Notes: a model not told the origin generated them from the sequence alone. 64,000 nt of DNA from Chitinophaga niabensis (GCF_900129465.1 NZ_FSRA01000001.1:3288482-3352481); one strand, 5' to 3'; positions 32,176-42,783 are shown, numbered from the stretch's first letter. Numbers and translations are program-made.

Positions 32176-35100
32176 TCTTTCTCACGATCGTTTTTTGCTG
32201 ATGGCTGAGCCTTAATAAAAAGACGCCTTTACCAGGAATACGGACCTGTAATCTCCCGGCATTGCCGGCTATCTTTTGTTGATGTACCAGCACCCCTTTT
32301 ATATCATGCACTTCCAGCTGCCAGGTATGAAGGGATATTGGCAGAATGATCTCCACTGGCCCGGAAGTTGGGTTTGGCTGCACTTTAACCAGTGAATCCA
32401 GCACCGGGTCATTTACGGCCGTGATCACTTTCACCACGTAATCCTGTGCACTGAAGTCTGCGAGCACATTAGTATACACCATCTCCTTCGGTTCAAATTC
32501 ATAACTCCAGAATACTGGTTTAAACGTACCGCTCCAGCCTGCAGGCACACTTACGCTGTAATTCCCATTATTATCTGTTTTCACCAGGGAACTGAGCAAT
32601 ATATCCGGTAATCCGCGCCCTGTTGCATAAGTTACTTTACCGGAAATTGTAAAGGCATTCACTGTGGTAAAACTGCGGGCTGCACTTGTTGTGTTGTTGT
32701 TGTGATCGTCCTTTGCCACTACCTTCCAGGTATAAATACCGGCGGCCAGCGTATGCGTATAACTTAATGTTGTGAGCCCTTCTGCTACTTTCACATCTGA
32801 CAGATACAGATCGTAGGTAACAGGGCCGTTCTCAGGATCTGTGGCGGCTGTCCAGGTAAATACAACCGGCTGTGTTGCGGCTATTTTACTTTGATCTGCC
32901 GGCGTTACCAATTGTGGTGCAGCAGGAGGCTGGTTCACAACCGGTACCTTATACGTGAATGACCACACTGCACTTTCAGCAGTGGCCTGCTGCGGATCTC
33001 TTGCCACTACCTTCCAGTAATAAGTAGTATTGGCTGTAAGCGTAGGTGTAGTGAATGTATTCGTGCTTACCGTTGCTGCCTTTTGTAAAGTTGTACCGAA
33101 ATAAACATCATACTCAACCGGACCACTATCTGCATCTGTACTGGAAGACCAGGTAAGGGTTGCTGTTGCAGTATTGATATCACTGTTATTAACGGGCGTT
33201 TGTAACACAGGTATGGAGGGTGCCTCATTAAGCCCGGTAAAGGAAAACACCTGGCTGATGCCTTCTCCGCCGGAAGGATCACGTGCTATTACTTTCCAGT
33301 AGTAAACACTATTATTCTCAATAGGCGAAGCGGTAAAGGATAAGCCGGTAAGTGACTGTGCAACCTTCGTAACAGGCTGCCGGCCTTTATCCAGGTATAC
33401 ATCATATACCAGTACATCATTCTCTGCATCCTGCGCAGCATTCCATGTAAGCAAAGCTGAAGCAGCAGAAAGGCGTTTCCCGTTTTCAGGCGTCACCAGT
33501 ACCGGCGCCGCAGGTGGCGTGTTAGGTACAGGCGGTTGTACAGTAAAGCTGCTTATATCGCTGGATGTTGAACCACCGTATGCATCTTTCACCACCACCT
33601 TCCAATAATAAGTACCCGGCGCCAGGGCAGCTATAGTATGCTGCAGCAACTGCAGATCTGTTGCAATGGTTGCAGCAGGATCAGGGGCCGTGCCGAAGTA
33701 TACATCATATACCAGGATATCATTATCAGGATCTGTGGCTGCCGTCCAGCGAAGTGTTGAAGGAGCAGAAGCAGAAGGATTTGTAAGTATTGGCTTGGAA
33801 GGTAGATTATTCTGGGTAGTGAACCGGCATACGGCAGATTCCCTGATAAGGGTAGAATTATTATTAGCTTTTGCGATCACTTTCCAGAAATAAATACTGT
33901 GCGGCTTCAGTTTATTGGCACCGTATAACTGTGTTACCACAAAAGATGTATCTGTAATGTCATTTGCTACCAGGCTAAGGCTCATACTTTCCACCCCTAC
34001 ATAAAGATCGTACCTTAAATTATCACCTGGCTTTGTCCATTTAAGGAGAGGATTTGCATCGATATTAACGGCCCAGTTAAGTGGGCTGATAAGAACAGGA
34101 ACATCACCGGCAGCCGGACCGCCATTGGTTTTAAAACTGCGCACCGCTGTTTCCGCTTCTCCCCCTTTACCATCTGTAGCGATCACTTTCCAGTAATAGA
34201 CGGTGTTAGTTTGCAGGTAGCTCCATGGAATGGCATAACGGGTGGCAGTAGGATCTGTACTCCATTCTCCCAACATTGCCGGAGAAGTTCCGAACATTAA
34301 TTTGTAATACACCTTATCTCCGTCGGGGTCTGTAACAGCAGTCCATGAAAGGTCCTGCTGCAGGGGAACACCTTCCACGCCATCGACTGGGGCTAATAAT
34401 ACTGGCACAGCCGGGGGATGGTTCAAGGTAGTAAATTCTCCAACGGTGCTTTCTGATCTTCCGCCATGTGCATCAGTTGCTACCACTTTCCAGTAATAGG
34501 TGATGCCGGCAATGAGATCATTTACCTGGTAGGATGTAGTGTTAAGGTCCCTGGCTGTCAATTGCAGATTTGCCCGTTGAACGCCTATATAAAAATGATA
34601 TACTACCGCATCTCCGTCAGGGTCTGTAACTGCTGTCCACTGAAAAGCACCAGTGGCTGTACTTTGATGTGCCGGTGCTATCAGTTGAGGTGCGGGAGGT
34701 GCAGTATTGGTTGTATTAACCTGGCTGGTAAATGACCATACAGCACTTTCTGCGATCTCTCCGGAAGTATCACGTGCTCTTACACTCCAGTAGTATTTTT
34801 TACCCGGCTCCAGTTCTGACAACTGGTAGGTAGTGGCAGAGATACCCTGCTGAACAAGTTTTACAGGTACCTCAACAGTATCAATATACAGGTCATACAC
34901 CACAATATCTCCGTTATCCGGGTCTGTTGCCGCATTCCATTGCAGTTGCCCGTTGAAAGGTACATGCTGGCTATTGTTCAGCGGGCTTTGCAATAGCGGT
35001 ACGGCAGGAGGACGATTATCGGCGGTATTTTTCACACAACGTACCGATGCCGCCCCATAAATATTATTGTTGGTGCTAAAGTAGAAGTTGTTTTGCTGAC

Positions 35101-37903
35101 TGTAGGAAATCCCCCGCTGGTTAGTGACTTTCCTGTCCCGCTGAGCGATCCATACCTGGTTGGCGTTGGTCTCAAACTGGCCGCTAAAACCATTAAAGAA
35201 ACCGGAAGGCAACCAGCTAAAACCGCTGCTGTTTAACCATTCGTTTTCCTTTCCGGAATAACTCCATGTGCTGTAGTGCATCATGGCTGGTTTGTTATTT
35301 GTAAGCGGATAAAGTTTATCCCAATCCTCTATAGCGGGAACATGCCAGCCACATGGGCAAACACCCCGGATATTCCTGGCTGTATCCGGCAGGTTATCAA
35401 AATCCATAGCCGCTGCCCAGGTATAGAGGTAACCATATTTACTAATGTTCGCATTATTATTGTTTAGGGCTGCATAATTCTTGTCCCTGCTGATCTCATT
35501 CCAAACATCGTATCCATAATATCCATCTTTCGCATCCGGCTGGTAGGCCAGGTTATGCACCATCCATTTCTCTCCGTTGAGGCGTATCCACTGGTAGATC
35601 TGCCCATCCCGTGTATCCGTAAATGTGCCTGTTTCATTGCCGTTGAGCGGTTTTGTCAGGAACTTCCTTATGGTACTGCTGATGGTCCCACCCTGCTGGT
35701 CCCTGGCAACCACCTTCCAGTAATAGGTTGTATTCGGCAGCAGGTTTGATATCCTGTAGGTCTTACCCGTGATGCCCTGCGCTATGCGGTCCGGCGTTGA
35801 CTTCGTATCCAGGTACACATCATAGGTGATCGCAGGATCATTTACATAACTCCATGCCAGTGTTACATCTGTTTCCACATAAACAGAGATCTCCCGCGGA
35901 TATTCAAGTGAAGGAACTGTGGGTGTTACTATTTTCTCTGTGACAAAAGTATGTATATCGCTTTCTGTTGATTCACCCTGGGGATCGTATGCAATCACTT
36001 TCCAGTAATAACGTTGTGAACCTGACAGTGCCGGAGTAATGGGATAAGATTTGGTATTGGTGAAACCCCGCGGGGTTAACTGGTTCGAAGAAACCCCCAA
36101 ATATACCCTGTACGTAACTGCGCCGCCATCAGGGTCATCCCCGTCCGTCCATTTCAATTCCGGCGTAATACTTACGTTGCCGGCGCTATTGGCAGGTTCC
36201 AGCAGCATTGGCCTTGTTGGTTTTACATTGATCTTCGCATTAATGGTGTAAGAACGTTTTGCTACTCCCGCCTGCAGATGTACCGTGATAATATTACTTG
36301 TGGCAAAAGTTCCGCTGATCATGTAGTATTTAGTAGCACCAAATGGAAGGCCGTAGTTGTAAGTGATGCCTTCTGTAACTGTTAAAGAAGAAGGAAGATC
36401 AAAGCTGACTACTGTGGATGGATCGCTGTAATCCAATACAAGGGCAACGGCATCTTTGAAGATGGTCCTTCCTATAGCGGTGTAATCAAAAGTGTTCAGA
36501 TCAAAAGCGGGAGACAATGTAGCCGGGTCGTACCGGTATATTTGTGTGGGATCAGAAAAGCGGTAGTAAAAACGGAAGTTCGTTAATCCCGGATCATCTG
36601 TGGTAGTGGCAAATTGCCAGATGCTGCTTTCCGTTACCCCGCCTTTACCATCATAAGCTGCTACTTTCCAGTAATAGGTTTTGCCGGATAACACAGGCGG
36701 CAGGAAGGAGGTATTGGTTAAACCGGTGCTTACGGCCATCATATTACTTTGTGTGGTCCCCATGTATACGATGTATTTTACAGGATCACTGTCAGGGTCC
36801 GCAGCAGCATTCCACTGCATGGTCTGCTGGAAGAGGATACCTGTGCTGTTATTCAAAGGACTTAGCAATTGTGGTGATGCAGGGGATGTGTTACCTGTAT
36901 TATTTTTAGTAGTGAAAGTATGGATACCACTTTCCGAACGTCCACCTTTCGTATCTATGGCCACCACTTTCCAGTTATAGGTAGTATTAGCCGGCAGGTT
37001 TAAGGCTACAGACAGATCATTAGTTGCCTGCATCCTGTCCGGAACTGCGCCGGTACCATACCAGAGTTCGTAACGCACTGTATCATTGTCTTCATCTATA
37101 GCCTTCTCCCATGTGAGCGAAAGATTATAATCCACATCAACCGCCTGGTGTGCGGGAAATGATTGCGTTACAACGGGTGGTGGCGTATTCATTGTGGCGA
37201 ACTTCCATACATTACTGTAGGACTCAAGGCCTCCGGGGTCTTTCGCCACTACTTTCCAGTAATAAGTGGTATTCCCTTTTGTGGGTGTATTCACCTGGAA
37301 GCTGGTACCCGCAAGCCCTGTAGCGATGCAGTCCGTAGCAGCAGGCTGTGAATTGGTTGACAGGTAAAGGTCATATACAGGTGTATCCCCGTCAGGGTCT
37401 GTACCACCGGTCCATTGCAATAAAGGAGAACGGGAAATGTTCACTGCATTGTTTGCCGGTACCGGTTGTGTGGGGGCATCCGGGGGATACATATTTTGCC
37501 TGCCCATGGTAAAGCTCCATACATCACTTGCTGTTGAGCCTCCTGCATTATCCTTCGCTACTATCTTCCAGTAAAGTGTTGATAGCTGATCAGGCGGATA
37601 GAATGCAAGCAGATGAAAGGTATCCTCTACCTGGTACACCACGCAGGAATCATTAGCGAAATCGGCAACCGCGTTTTCTGCAAATACCCGCAGCTGAGCG
37701 GGATCAGTACCTATATAAACATCGTATACAATATTATTGGCCGGCGCAGCAGTCCATCTCAGGTCGAGAAGGAAATCTGTATAGCCCTGGGCCTGGTTAA
37801 GTGGCCAATGCAATACAGGTTTAGGAGGCGCCGTCTGGCTCAAGGCGGTCTGGGCTACTAATAATAGTAATGAGGTAAGTCTAAGCAGGTACGTAGTAGG
37901 CAT
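32162..37903 (-). CDS. Giant T9SS-secreted protein: 14 Fn3-like repeats, FISUMP domain, type A sorting signal
   Basis: A 1913-residue exported protein. After a signal peptide (LLLLVAQTALSQ) come about 14 fibronectin-III-like repeats of ~95 residues, each with a TDPDxDxxxYDVYxG core and a YYWKVVAxDxxGGxSES end. A non-repeat insert lies at ~435-560 between repeats 4 and 5. A FISUMP domain lies at ~755-958 between repeats 6 and 7 (WMVHNLAY, GYLYTWAAAMDF, CPCGWHVP, AASVRCVKN). A carboxypeptidase-regulatory-like domain (~1755-1825) follows the last repeat, then the T9SS type A sorting domain (VQPNPTSGPVEI ... GVFLLRLSHQQKTIVRKIIV). It should be carried across the outer membrane and attached to the surface, perhaps as an adhesin. 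The function is unknown. Confidence 0.88.
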   Translation of the reverse strand: MPTTYLLRLTSLLLLVAQTALSQTAPPKPVLHWPLNQAQGYTDFLLDLRWTAAPANNIVYDVYIGTDPAQLRVFAENAVADFANDSCVVYQVEDTFHLLAFYPPDQLSTLYWKIVAKDNAGGSTASDVWSFTMGRQNMYPPDAPTQPVPANNAVNISRSPLLQWTGGTDPDGDTPVYDLYLSTNSQPAATDCIATGLAGTSFQVNTPTKGNTTYYWKVVAKDPGGLESYSNVWKFATMNTPPPVVTQSFPAHQAVDVDYNLSLTWEKAIDEDNDTVRYELWYGTGAVPDRMQATNDLSVALNLPANTTYNWKVVAIDTKGGRSESGIHTFTTKNNTGNTSPASPQLLSPLNNSTGILFQQTMQWNAAADPDSDPVKYIVYMGTTQSNMMAVSTGLTNTSFLPPVLSGKTYYWKVAAYDGKGGVTESSIWQFATTTDDPGLTNFRFYYRFSDPTQIYRYDPATLSPAFDLNTFDYTAIGRTIFKDAVALVLDYSDPSTVVSFDLPSSLTVTEGITYNYGLPFGATKYYMISGTFATSNIITVHLQAGVAKRSYTINAKINVKPTRPMLLEPANSAGNVSITPELKWTDGDDPDGGAVTYRVYLGVSSNQLTPRGFTNTKSYPITPALSGSQRYYWKVIAYDPQGESTESDIHTFVTEKIVTPTVPSLEYPREISVYVETDVTLAWSYVNDPAITYDVYLDTKSTPDRIAQGITGKTYRISNLLPNTTYYWKVVARDQQGGTISSTIRKFLTKPLNGNETGTFTDTRDGQIYQWIRLNGEKWMVHNLAYQPDAKDGYYGYDVWNEISRDKNYAALNNNNANISKYGYLYTWAAAMDFDNLPDTARNIRGVCPCGWHVPAIEDWDKLYPLTNNKPAMMHYSTWSYSGKENEWLNSSGFSWLPSGFFNGFSGQFETNANQVWIAQRDRKVTNQRGISYSQQNNFYFSTNNNIYGAASVRCVKNTADNRPPAVPLLQSPLNNSQHVPFNGQLQWNAATDPDNGDIVVYDLYIDTVEVPVKLVQQGISATTYQLSELEPGKKYYWSVRARDTSGEIAESAVWSFTSQVNTTNTAPPAPQLIAPAHQSTATGAFQWTAVTDPDGDAVVYHFYIGVQRANLQLTARDLNTTSYQVNDLIAGITYYWKVVATDAHGGRSESTVGEFTTLNHPPAVPVLLAPVDGVEGVPLQQDLSWTAVTDPDGDKVYYKLMFGTSPAMLGEWSTDPTATRYAIPWSYLQTNTVYYWKVIATDGKGGEAETAVRSFKTNGGPAAGDVPVLISPLNWAVNIDANPLLKWTKPGDNLRYDLYVGVESMSLSLVANDITDTSFVVTQLYGANKLKPHSIYFWKVIAKANNNSTLIRESAVCRFTTQNNLPSKPILTNPSASAPSTLRWTAATDPDNDILVYDVYFGTAPDPAATIATDLQLLQHTIAALAPGTYYWKVVVKDAYGGSTSSDISSFTVQPPVPNTPPAAPVLVTPENGKRLSAASALLTWNAAQDAENDVLVYDVYLDKGRQPVTKVAQSLTGLSFTASPIENNSVYYWKVIARDPSGGEGISQVFSFTGLNEAPSIPVLQTPVNNSDINTATATLTWSSSTDADSGPVEYDVYFGTTLQKAATVSTNTFTTPTLTANTTYYWKVVARDPQQATAESAVWSFTYKVPVVNQPPAAPQLVTPADQSKIAATQPVVFTWTAATDPENGPVTYDLYLSDVKVAEGLTTLSYTHTLAAGIYTWKVVAKDDHNNNTTSAARSFTTVNAFTISGKVTYATGRGLPDILLSSLVKTDNNGNYSVSVPAGWSGTFKPVFWSYEFEPKEMVYTNVLADFSAQDYVVKVITAVNDPVLDSLVKVQPNPTSGPVEIILPISLHTWQLEVHDIKGVLVHQQKIAGNAGRLQVRIPGKGVFLLRLSHQQKTIVRKIIVL

Positions 37904-37944
37904 AGGATATCAGCAATGCTAACGTAAAGCTATAAGGATTTACG

Positions 37945-39174
37945 CTAAGGCAAAATGGATACTTCGTTGGATTTTGCGATGTACCGCCGCCCCGTTAAAA
38001 GGATCAGCAGGGCCAGGATAGCCGCACATGCCATCACCACTGCCACTGGCAATGCGCTGGCTGATCTATAAAGACTTACGAGTACTGATGCCAAAGTACC
38101 AATACCCATTTGCAATGCCCCCATTAAAGAGGAGGCCGTTCCGGCATTCCGTTCAAACGGCGCGAGGGCTAAAGCAATGGCATTGGAATTCGTGAAACCC
38201 AGCCCGCAGAGGAACACAAATAATACGGCGATAGTACCCGTTAATCCCAGCCAGCCATTCATAGAGGCGATCACAAAAAAGATCCCTGTTAAAGATTGTG
38301 CAAAGAGCGCTGCGGGAATGATCTGTTCGCTGGTGTACCTCTTCAGCAGTAAGGTATTCACCTGGCTCGCCCCGATGAAACCTACTGATAACAAAGCAAA
38401 GATCCAACCATAGACCTTACCGCTCACCTGGAAGATACCCATAAAGATCTTGGGAGAACCGGAGATGTAAGCGAACAAAGCAGAGAAGGCAATGGCTGCT
38501 GTAAACGTATAGGTATAGAATTGCGGCACTTTTAAAACTGACAGGAAATTTTTAATGATGGGCCATGGCATTAATGACAGGCTGGTATCCGGCTTGTAAC
38601 TATCTGGCAACCACAGCATGCTGGACAGCAATACCAGTATACCCATTACCGTGAGGATGATGAATACGGCATGCCATCCAAATTCAGTGGTCACATAACC
38701 ACCGACAGTTGGTGCTACCATGGGAGACAGGGCTACTACTAACATGAGTAATGAGAACACTTTGGCGCTGTCCTTCACCGGGAACAGGTCACGTACCATG
38801 GCCACGGATGCCACAGCTGCTGCACAACTGCCTATTGCCTGGATAAAACGAAGGGCTACAAAATTATCGATGGAATTCACAAAGATGCAGCCAATAGTGG
38901 CAACGATGTATAATACCAATCCTATGTAAAGTGGTTTCTTTCTTCCGAACCTGTCCAGCAGCGGGCCATACAGCAACTGCCCCGCAGAGATGCCCACAAA
39001 ATAACTGGATAAGGATAACCCTACACTGGAGAGGTCCGTTTCCAGGTCTTTTGCTATGGCCGGAAAACCTGGCAGATACATGTCTATCGTAAAAGGGCCT
39101 AAAGCGGTGAGTGCTCCCAGGATCAGGATCAAAGAAAAGTAGGTAGCGCGTGTCAATCTTAAGAATTTCCGCAA
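37945..39174 (-). CDS. MFS drug-resistance transporter (Bcr/CflA type)
   Basis: A 409-residue 12-helix MFS exporter. The first loop motif is YGPLLDRFGRKKPLYIGL (GxLxDRxGRK, the MFS signature). LGPFTIDMYLPGFPAIAKDL in the first helix is the Bcr/CflA hallmark. Helix 5 contains LSPMVAPTVGGY (motif C, an antiporter signature). The family exports hydrophobic drugs such as bicyclomycin using protons. No methionine begins the frame upstream of the first helix, so I use the TTG at 39174 (LRKFLRLTRATYF), which gives a complete first helix. It follows uxuA by 22 bases on the same strand, but no functional link is obvious. Confidence 0.88.
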   Translation of the reverse strand: MRKFLRLTRATYFSLILILGALTALGPFTIDMYLPGFPAIAKDLETDLSSVGLSLSSYFVGISAGQLLYGPLLDRFGRKKPLYIGLVLYIVATIGCIFVNSIDNFVALRFIQAIGSCAAAVASVAMVRDLFPVKDSAKVFSLLMLVVALSPMVAPTVGGYVTTEFGWHAVFIILTVMGILVLLSSMLWLPDSYKPDTSLSLMPWPIIKNFLSVLKVPQFYTYTFTAAIAFSALFAYISGSPKIFMGIFQVSGKVYGWIFALLSVGFIGASQVNTLLLKRYTSEQIIPAALFAQSLTGIFFVIASMNGWLGLTGTIAVLFVFLCGLGFTNSNAIALALAPFERNAGTASSLMGALQMGIGTLASVLVSLYRSASALPVAVVMACAAILALLILLTGRRYIAKSNEVSILP

Positions 39175-39196
39175 AGATGCCTACATTATTTCATTT

Positions 39197-40366
39197 TCAT
39201 GGATAGAAAATATTGATCAGCCCATACTCCAAACCCCTTAACTCTGCCAGTCCTTTTAAACGCCCTATGGCGCTGTATCCCGGGTAGGTTTTCTTTCCAA
39301 GGTCGTCCAGCATCTGGTGGCCGTGATCAGGTCTCATGGGAATGGATATACGTTTTCTTTGCATCACGGTAATGAGTTCCTTCACTACTTCAAACATGTT
39401 CACATCTCCGTCCAGGTGATCTGCTTCGTAGAAGTTCCCCTGGTCGTCCTGTTTAGTATTACGGAGATGAATGAAGTGGATCTGATCACCATGCCTCCTG
39501 ATGATACCAGGCAGGTCATTATCCTTACGCACGCTTAAAGAACCGGTGCAATAACATAAACCGTTAGCAGGAGATGGCGCTGCATTCATCAATGCTACCA
39601 GGTCTGCTTCTGTGCTTACGATACGTGGCAAACCTAATAAAGGATATGGCGGATCATCCGGGTGGATGGCCATTTTCAGGCCCAGTTCTTCTGCTACCGG
39701 CACTACCTGTTGCAGGAAATAGAAAAGATGTTGCTGTAAACGTTTGGCATCAATATGTTCATATTGTTTCAATGCAGTGAGTACCATTTCCGGGGTAAAG
39801 CGGTCGTCACTTCCCGGCAGGCCCAGCAGCGTATTGTTGAACAACTTCTCTTTTGCTTCTGTGCTCATGGCCTTAAAGTGATGCGCTGCCTGCATGATCT
39901 CTTCGGGGGTATAATCCTTTGCAGCATCCGGGCGTTGCAGGAGGAAGAGATCAAAGGCAATAAAGGATAAACGTTCGAAGTATAATGCTTTACTGCCATC
40001 CGGCATCCTGTAGTCAATGTCCGTACGCATCCAGTCCAGCACGGGCATAAAGTTGTAGGTGATCACTTTGATGCCGCAGGCTGCAAGGTTATGTAAACTT
40101 TGTTTGTAATGATCTATGTACAGTAAGTATTGACCAGTCTGCTGTTTGATATGTTCATGTACCGGCAGGCTTTCCACCACCGTCCAGGTCATTCCGGCCT
40201 GCTCGATCATGGCCATGCGTTTCTGTATCTCTCCGAGCGACCATATTTCACCAACGGGGATGTGATGCAGTGCAGTTACCACACCGGTACAACCTGCCTG
40301 CCTGATATCCATTAAACTAACGGGATCGTTGGGGCCGAACCAACGCATTGTATGCTCCATTACCAT
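39197..40366 (-). CDS. uxuA: Mannonate dehydratase
   Basis: A 389-residue enzyme that dehydrates D-mannonate to 2-keto-3-deoxygluconate in glucuronate catabolism. The motifs are [83 protein letters not shown], and MRPDHGHQM, which supply the His/Cys/Asp metal and acid-base residues. The open frame extends to 40588, but the extra part has no homology and overlaps moeA, so I use the ATG at 40366 (40360 is also possible). The gene lies 65 bases behind moeA on the same strand and about 6 kb from the pectin locus, whose product galacturonate uses a parallel branch. Confidence 0.92.
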   Translation of the reverse strand: MVMEHTMRWFGPNDPVSLMDIRQAGCTGVVTALHHIPVGEIWSLGEIQKRMAMIEQAGMTWTVVESLPVHEHIKQQTGQYLLYIDHYKQSLHNLAACGIKVITYNFMPVLDWMRTDIDYRMPDGSKALYFERLSFIAFDLFLLQRPDAAKDYTPEEIMQAAHHFKAMSTEAKEKLFNNTLLGLPGSDDRFTPEMVLTALKQYEHIDAKRLQQHLFYFLQQVVPVAEELGLKMAIHPDDPPYPLLGLPRIVSTEADLVALMNAAPSPANGLCYCTGSLSVRKDNDLPGIIRRHGDQIHFIHLRNTKQDDQGNFYEADHLDGDVNMFEVVKELITVMQRKRISIPMRPDHGHQMLDDLGKKTYPGYSAIGRLKGLAELRGLEYGLINIFYP

Positions 40367-40431
40367 GTTGCTAAGATGCAAAAAAAACAAACAACTGTTT
40401 ATTATAACGATGTAAATGCAGGCATCTGCTG

Positions 40432-41640
40432 TTACCTGAATTTCCAAACGGGGAAGCTGCTGCCTTTTCTGAAAACATCCTGGTCCGCAGGTAAGGCCAT
40501 AAAAGCATCCGCCAGCAGCAGGCTGGCCAGGTCTCCGGAACCATGATAAACAGCAGGTGTTGCCAGCCAGGCTCCTTCGGGGGAACATTTCAATTTAACG
40601 GGGAGATAATATTCGAGCGGTTTATCAAACGTTACATCTTCTTCTAATACCGCAAACTCCGGTTTGTTGGCAGCGTCTTGCAAACAGGCTTTCAGCCAGG
40701 GTTGCACATACCGGTAATAACACATGAACCCGGAAACCGGGTTACCCGGCAATGCAAATACCACGGGGCCATTTTGAAAAGCCCCAAACAATAATGGTTT
40801 CCCGGGCCGCTGCTGAACGGTATGGAATATTTCCTGCATACCGGCTTTTTTCAGCACTTCCGGCAGGTGATCATATTTCCCGGCGGATACAGCTCCTGTG
40901 CAGATCAGCAGGTCCGCAGCCGGAATGAGCTTATTTAAATGAGTGGTGAGATGTTGTATATCGTCCGGCAGGTGTACCATTTCTGCCTGTATGCCCAATC
41001 CCTGCAAGGCAGCCGCCAGGTTGTAAATATTGGAGATCCGCAACTGATGTGCTTCCGGTTTATTTTCTACCGGCACCAGTTCATTGCCGGTGGCGATCAA
41101 TACTACCCTGGGAAGTTTGCTTACCAATACCTGTGTTTTGCCCACTGTGGCCAATACCCCTGCTTCTGCTGCCCCCAGGCGGATACCCGGTTCCAACAGG
41201 GGTTTCCCTTCCGGAGCGTCTGATCCTGCGCGATGAATGAACTGCCCTTTCTTTACTTCTTTGACGATGGTAAAACGCCGGAATCCTTCGTGTTCTGAAA
41301 TATCCAGGTGTTCATAGGGGATCACGGTATCTGTAAGATCTGGCAGTACGGCCCCCGTCATCACTTCCATACAGTCCGCCAGGTTACGGAGTTGCATCTG
41401 GGGCATTCCTGCCGCCTGTACGTCTTCCAGTCCAAATACCCGCTGGCCGCGAATGTAGCTGTCGTAATAAATGGAAATGCCATCCATCATTACGCGGTCG
41501 AATGGCGGAAAAGGCCTGTCTGCATAAATAGTTTCGCGCAATACCCTTCCGGTGGCCTTTTCAAAGGGCACCGTTTCAGTTCCAAAATCACGGACTGTGG
41601 CCATAATGGCTGCAAAAGCTTCTGGTACGCGCATCATCAT
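40432..41640 (-). CDS. moeA: Molybdopterin molybdenumtransferase MoeA
   Basis: A 402-residue enzyme that inserts molybdenum into adenylated molybdopterin. The N-terminal MoeA domains carry [18 protein letters not shown]. The MogA-like central domain has [31 protein letters not shown], and [21 protein letters not shown] (the GGxSxGxxD active-site loop, here GAVSAGKYD). GKPLLFG and [20 protein letters not shown] follow, and the C-terminal MoeA domain IV is present. I use the ATG cluster at 41640/41637/41634 because the earlier 27 codons of the frame do not look like protein. It is divergent from moaC with 36 bp between starts, and no separate mogA/moaB gene is present. Confidence 0.92.
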   Translation of the reverse strand: MMMRVPEAFAAIMATVRDFGTETVPFEKATGRVLRETIYADRPFPPFDRVMMDGISIYYDSYIRGQRVFGLEDVQAAGMPQMQLRNLADCMEVMTGAVLPDLTDTVIPYEHLDISEHEGFRRFTIVKEVKKGQFIHRAGSDAPEGKPLLEPGIRLGAAEAGVLATVGKTQVLVSKLPRVVLIATGNELVPVENKPEAHQLRISNIYNLAAALQGLGIQAEMVHLPDDIQHLTTHLNKLIPAADLLICTGAVSAGKYDHLPEVLKKAGMQEIFHTVQQRPGKPLLFGAFQNGPVVFALPGNPVSGFMCYYRYVQPWLKACLQDAANKPEFAVLEEDVTFDKPLEYYLPVKLKCSPEGAWLATPAVYHGSGDLASLLLADAFMALPADQDVFRKGSSFPVWKFR

Positions 41641-41646
41641 TTTAAC

Positions 41647-41654
41647 TATTTTTG
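41647..41654 (+). promoter_or_regulatory. Candidate -7 element of moaC (TATTTTTG)
   Basis: TATTTTTG is a full match to TAnnTTTG and lies 22 bases before the moaC start in the short divergent gap with moeA. No clear -33 element was seen; it would fall inside the first codons of moeA. Confidence 0.45.
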
Positions 41655-41676
41655 CTCTGATAAATTTAATGCATTT

Positions 41677-42147
41677 ATGGGCAATGATTTTACACACCTG
41701 AATGAAAGTGGCCAGCCGCAAATGGTGGATGTGGGTGCAAAAGACCTAACCCGGCGGGTAGCCGTGGCAGAAAGCAGGGTGTTTTTACCAGCCATTATCC
41801 TGCAACAGTTCACAGGGCAGGAACTGGTAACAAAAAAAGGGGCCGTATTCCAGACGGCTATCATTGCCGGCATTATGGGCGCTAAAAAAACTCCGGAACT
41901 TATCCCTTTATGCCATACCTTACTGCTGGACAATTGCCAGATCAGCATCCAGCTGGAAGGCAATGAAGCAGTGATACGCTGTACTGTTAAAACAACAGGC
42001 AAAACCGGGGTGGAAATGGAAGCCCTTACGGGTGCCAGTGTAGCTGCATTGACTATTTATGATATGTGTAAAGCATTCTCTCATGAAATGGTGATCAGGG
42101 AAACCAGGCTCATCAGTAAAAGTGGTGGTAAAAATGATATCGGATAA
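41677..42147 (+). CDS. moaC: Cyclic pyranopterin monophosphate synthase MoaC
   Basis: A 156-residue enzyme that, with MoaA, converts GTP to cyclic pyranopterin monophosphate. The motifs are FTHLNESGQPQMVDVGAKD, RRVAVAESRVFL, AIIAGIMGAKKTPELIPLCH (active-site motif IPLCH), and TGKTGVEMEALTGASVAALT with YDMCKA. The long open frame upstream is antisense to moeA, and I use the ATG at 41677, which gives the family's usual N-terminus. The last 14 bases overlap the start of mobA, suggesting translational coupling. It is divergent from moeA. Confidence 0.94.
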   Translation: MGNDFTHLNESGQPQMVDVGAKDLTRRVAVAESRVFLPAIILQQFTGQELVTKKGAVFQTAIIAGIMGAKKTPELIPLCHTLLLDNCQISIQLEGNEAVIRCTVKTTGKTGVEMEALTGASVAALTIYDMCKAFSHEMVIRETRLISKSGGKNDIG

Positions 42148-42715
42148 TAACATAAAAGGCCTGGTATTATGTGGTGGCCTGAGTACCCGCATGCAGCAGG
42201 ATAAAAGCCAGATCGCTTATCATGGCAAACCCCAGTGGCAATACCTCCACGACCTGTTAAAAACCTTCCTGCCGGAAGTGTATCTCTCCTGCCGGCCGGA
42301 ACAGGAATTTCCGGGCTGCGACAACCTTATTCCGGACAGTGTAATGGGTGCAGGGCCTTCCTCCGGGTTGCTCAGCGCCTATGCCGCATACCCTGATGCA
42401 GCCTGGCTGGTATTGGCCTGCGACCTTCCGCTGATCAGTGAACACAGTATTGCTTACCTGCTGAACAACAGGGATGAGCGCAAAGCGGCTACGGCTTTTC
42501 TTAGCCCGTTTAACTTTTCTCCGGAACCATTGATCACTATCTGGGAACCTGCCGCGCTGGCTGCTTTGGAAAGTGAATTCAGGCAAGGGAAGAATTGTCC
42601 GCGTAAAACTTTACTGAAGGTAGAAGTGGAGATCCTGAAGAATCCGTATAGTACAGAGCAGTTTAATGCGAATACCCCGGATGAAATGAAGGATGCGATG
42701 GATAAGATCAATTAA
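42134..42715 (+). CDS. mobA: Molybdenum cofactor guanylyltransferase MobA
   Basis: A 193-residue nucleotidyltransferase that attaches GMP to the molybdenum cofactor. The N-terminal GTP loop is LVLCGGLSTRMQQDKSQI (LxxGGxSxRMxxDK). DPDxxxGPSSGL is represented by VMGAGPSSGLLSAYA, and the acidic motif ACDLPLISEH is the metal-binding site. The C-terminal NANTPDEMK is typical (Asn-Thr-Pro). The start is taken at the ATG 42134, inside the end of moaC; the GTG at 42122 is less likely. No cofactor-requiring DMSO/formate dehydrogenase enzyme is present in the window. Confidence 0.92.
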   Translation: MISDNNIKGLVLCGGLSTRMQQDKSQIAYHGKPQWQYLHDLLKTFLPEVYLSCRPEQEFPGCDNLIPDSVMGAGPSSGLLSAYAAYPDAAWLVLACDLPLISEHSIAYLLNNRDERKAATAFLSPFNFSPEPLITIWEPAALAALESEFRQGKNCPRKTLLKVEVEILKNPYSTEQFNANTPDEMKDAMDKIN

Positions 42716-42731
42716 AGAATAAAAAGATAGC

Positions 42732-42752
42732 GCCTTCAAAAACCAGGAAGGC
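42732..42752. terminator. Weak hairpin between convergent mobA and moaE
   Basis: GCCTTC (42732-42737) and GAAGGC (42747-42752) form a six-base stem with a nine-base loop in the 68-bp gap between the stops of mobA and moaE. A short T run (TTTG) follows on the plus strand. The stem is short, so this may be incidental. Confidence 0.3.
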
Positions 42753-42783
42753 TTTGTAGATACAGGTGCCCTTCCCCAAAAAA

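Noticed and set aside
32300-37800. CRISPR or tandem-repeat DNA suggested by recurring TTCCAGTAATA-like words
   Set aside because: They are ~300 bp apart, in frame, and encode the YYWK core of Fn3-like repeats in one open reading frame.
41308-41676. Longer N-terminus for moaC reading back to 41308
   Set aside because: This part is antisense to moeA and has no relation to MoaC, whose normal start is at 41677.
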